Source: Anaerocolumna cellulosilytica (GTDB lineage Bacteria > Bacillota > Clostridia > Lachnospirales > Lachnospiraceae). From it: a stretch of DNA of 64,000 nt. The stretch lies in the NCBI RefSeq assembly GCF_014218335.1, contig NZ_AP023367.1, positions 3,963,501 to 4,027,500 on the forward strand, read 5' to 3'. The translations under genes and the position numbers were made by a program. The number at the start of each line of letters is the position of its first letter. Within the stretch, counting starts at the first letter, position 1. The notes under the pieces were generated by a model that saw only the letters and a program-made list of their open reading frames with translations, searched no databases and was not told where the DNA came from. Positions 63,154-64,000 of this stretch are shown in pieces.

Positions 63154-63180
63154 TAGCACTCATTTCACGTGAGTGCTAAC
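63154..63180. promoter_or_regulatory. CIRCE element (HrcA operator)
   Basis: TTAGCACTC, a 9-bp spacer and GAGTGCTAA match the CIRCE consensus exactly. HrcA bound here would repress htpG until heat shock. It lies 7 bp upstream of the -35 hexamer. Confidence 0.95.
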
Positions 63181-63190
63181 AAAATGAATT

Positions 63191-63688
63191 TTACATTTCT
63201 TCCACAGGAATTTCATGGTATTTCAAAAATAGTTTTAAATCAGAATCCCAAACATATTCTAAGGATTTATCTAGTGTAAAGGTCTTTAAAGAAGTGCCAG
63301 TAGTCAAAATTAAGACATTCTTTTCATAGCGAATATTTAGAAAGAGTCCATTAATTTCCTCTGGCGTAAATGCCAATCCTGATTTTTTCAAAACATTTTC
63401 TGTATAGGCAGGAGATAAAAGCATTACTAATTTTATAACTTTGGGCAGTTTGTTTCCTTTAACCAGGGAATATATAAAAGGTTTTATTTCACTCCAAAGG
63501 CTGTATTTTCTATCTCCTAAGACCTCCAGTTCATCATTATTATAATAATCACGGTTTAGTTTACCATCAATGTGTACTTGATGAAAAGTATATATTTCTG
63601 CTTCGGAAACCAGAAAATTATCAAAGATATTTTGGATAAGAAGGTTAGACATAAAGGCTTTTACGTCAATAATTTTTAATGAAACCAT
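63191..63688 (-). CDS. DUF5721-like hypothetical protein
   Basis: This 165-residue protein begins VSLKIIDVKAFMSNLLIQNI and contains FHQVHIDGKLNRDYYNNDEL, YSLWSEIKPFIYSLVKGNKL and DSDLKLFLKYHEIPVEE. I associate it with the DUF5721 family common in Lachnospiraceae; no function is known. No signal peptide or membrane helix. An AGGAGG site precedes the ATG. It is directly upstream of htpG, and the CIRCE element begins 11 bp past its stop. Confidence 0.75.
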   Translation of the reverse strand: MVSLKIIDVKAFMSNLLIQNIFDNFLVSEAEIYTFHQVHIDGKLNRDYYNNDELEVLGDRKYSLWSEIKPFIYSLVKGNKLPKVIKLVMLLSPAYTENVLKKSGLAFTPEEINGLFLNIRYEKNVLILTTGTSLKTFTLDKSLEYVWDSDLKLFLKYHEIPVEEM

Positions 63689-63768
63689 GCATATTTCCTC
63701 CTGTAATGCAAATACTATGAACCCATATAATTATTCATGGCAGGACTTTAAGCAAGGAGGATTAAATT

Positions 63769-63963
63769 ATGTACTTTGACCATTCCAAAAGAAGCTATTA
63801 TCGTTTTCCCAGTAAAAATCGTGTAACTGACTTTGACTCTCAAACCCCCTACTATTTCCCAGATAAGTACTCCTTTCGAGGAGACGATTTAATGGGAAGC
63901 CTGAGGGATGCAAATTACAATAATTACGAAGATGTTCAGGATAATCAAGGTGCATCCTTTTAG
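63769..63963 (+). CDS. Small Tyr/Asp-rich protein of unknown function
   Basis: This 64-residue protein has an excellent AAGGAGG site 7 bp before the ATG, which is the main reason to call it. It is rich in Tyr, Phe, Asp, Asn and Arg (KRSYYRFPSKNRVTDFDSQT) with no hydrophobic segment. It resembles small spore-associated or disordered proteins in composition only. It is divergent from the DUF5721-like gene. Confidence 0.6.
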   Translation: MYFDHSKRSYYRFPSKNRVTDFDSQTPYYFPDKYSFRGDDLMGSLRDANYNNYEDVQDNQGASF

Positions 63964-64000
63964 TGTATAATCAAAATACACATAACCTAAGCTTATAAGC

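Overview
The window reads as a chromosome segment of a low-G+C, endospore-forming Firmicute. The gene order yebC-argR-nadK-tlyA-dxs-ispA-xseB-xseA-nusB-asp23, the complete spoIIIAA-AH set, a DUF5721-type gene and the radical-SAM/DUF4130 DNA-metabolism pair all point to Lachnospiraceae (Clostridium cluster XIVa, the Lachnoclostridium phytofermentans neighbourhood). This placement is by recognition, not by a search.

Layout. 1-0.6 kb: start of a tyrosine recombinase cut by the window edge, with helically phased TAAATC repeats in front of it. 0.6-9.4 kb: housekeeping genes on the minus strand (YebC, ArgR, NAD kinase, TlyA, Dxs, IspA, exonuclease VII, NusB, Asp23). 9.8-15.6 kb: the spoIIIA operon of the mother cell/forespore channel. 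15.8-25.7 kb: aroE, a DegV protein, leuBCD with a divergent LysR gene, mutY and ilvN-ilvC. 25.8-33.4 kb: two glycosyltransferases, an HtrA-like protease, pheA, folC and an rRNA methyltransferase. 33.56-34.80 kb: an apparently intact ISAs1-family insertion sequence with an 11-bp target duplication. 34.9-39.1 kb: a HAD-GNAT fusion, a lipoprotein, and the DNA-metabolism pair behind two LexA-like boxes. 39.1-44.4 kb: a two-permease ABC exporter facing a histidine kinase/response regulator pair. 44.6-52.7 kb: an Opp-type peptide importer with two unusual subunits. 53.1-53.3 kb: tRNA-Thr and tRNA-Pro. 53.6-64 kb: a YmaF-like protein, two more DegV genes, an ABC operon split by a recombinase element, htpG with an internal stop, a DUF5721-like gene and a small Tyr-rich protein.

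Four things stand out. (1) The OppC-type permease carries a seven-repeat RCC1-like domain in the outside loop after its first membrane helix, and its OppF partner has a roughly 185-residue coiled-coil insertion in the nucleotide-binding domain. (2) A 2,564-bp element with a large serine recombinase interrupts an ABC ATPase gene. Recombination at the shared GAAGC would restore a 257-residue ORF exactly, as in skin-type elements excised during sporulation, and a sigma-K-like promoter precedes the split gene. (3) htpG is stopped by one in-frame TAG while the rest of the gene stays open in the same frame. A perfect CIRCE element and an unusual TGAGAA-rich leader precede it. (4) The leaders of the recombinase gene and of the ymaF-like gene share a pseudoknot-forming motif and a downstream hairpin whose stem differs in sequence but not in position, which suggests a structured RNA. 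All functional statements come from reading sequence and recalling families; no database search was run.
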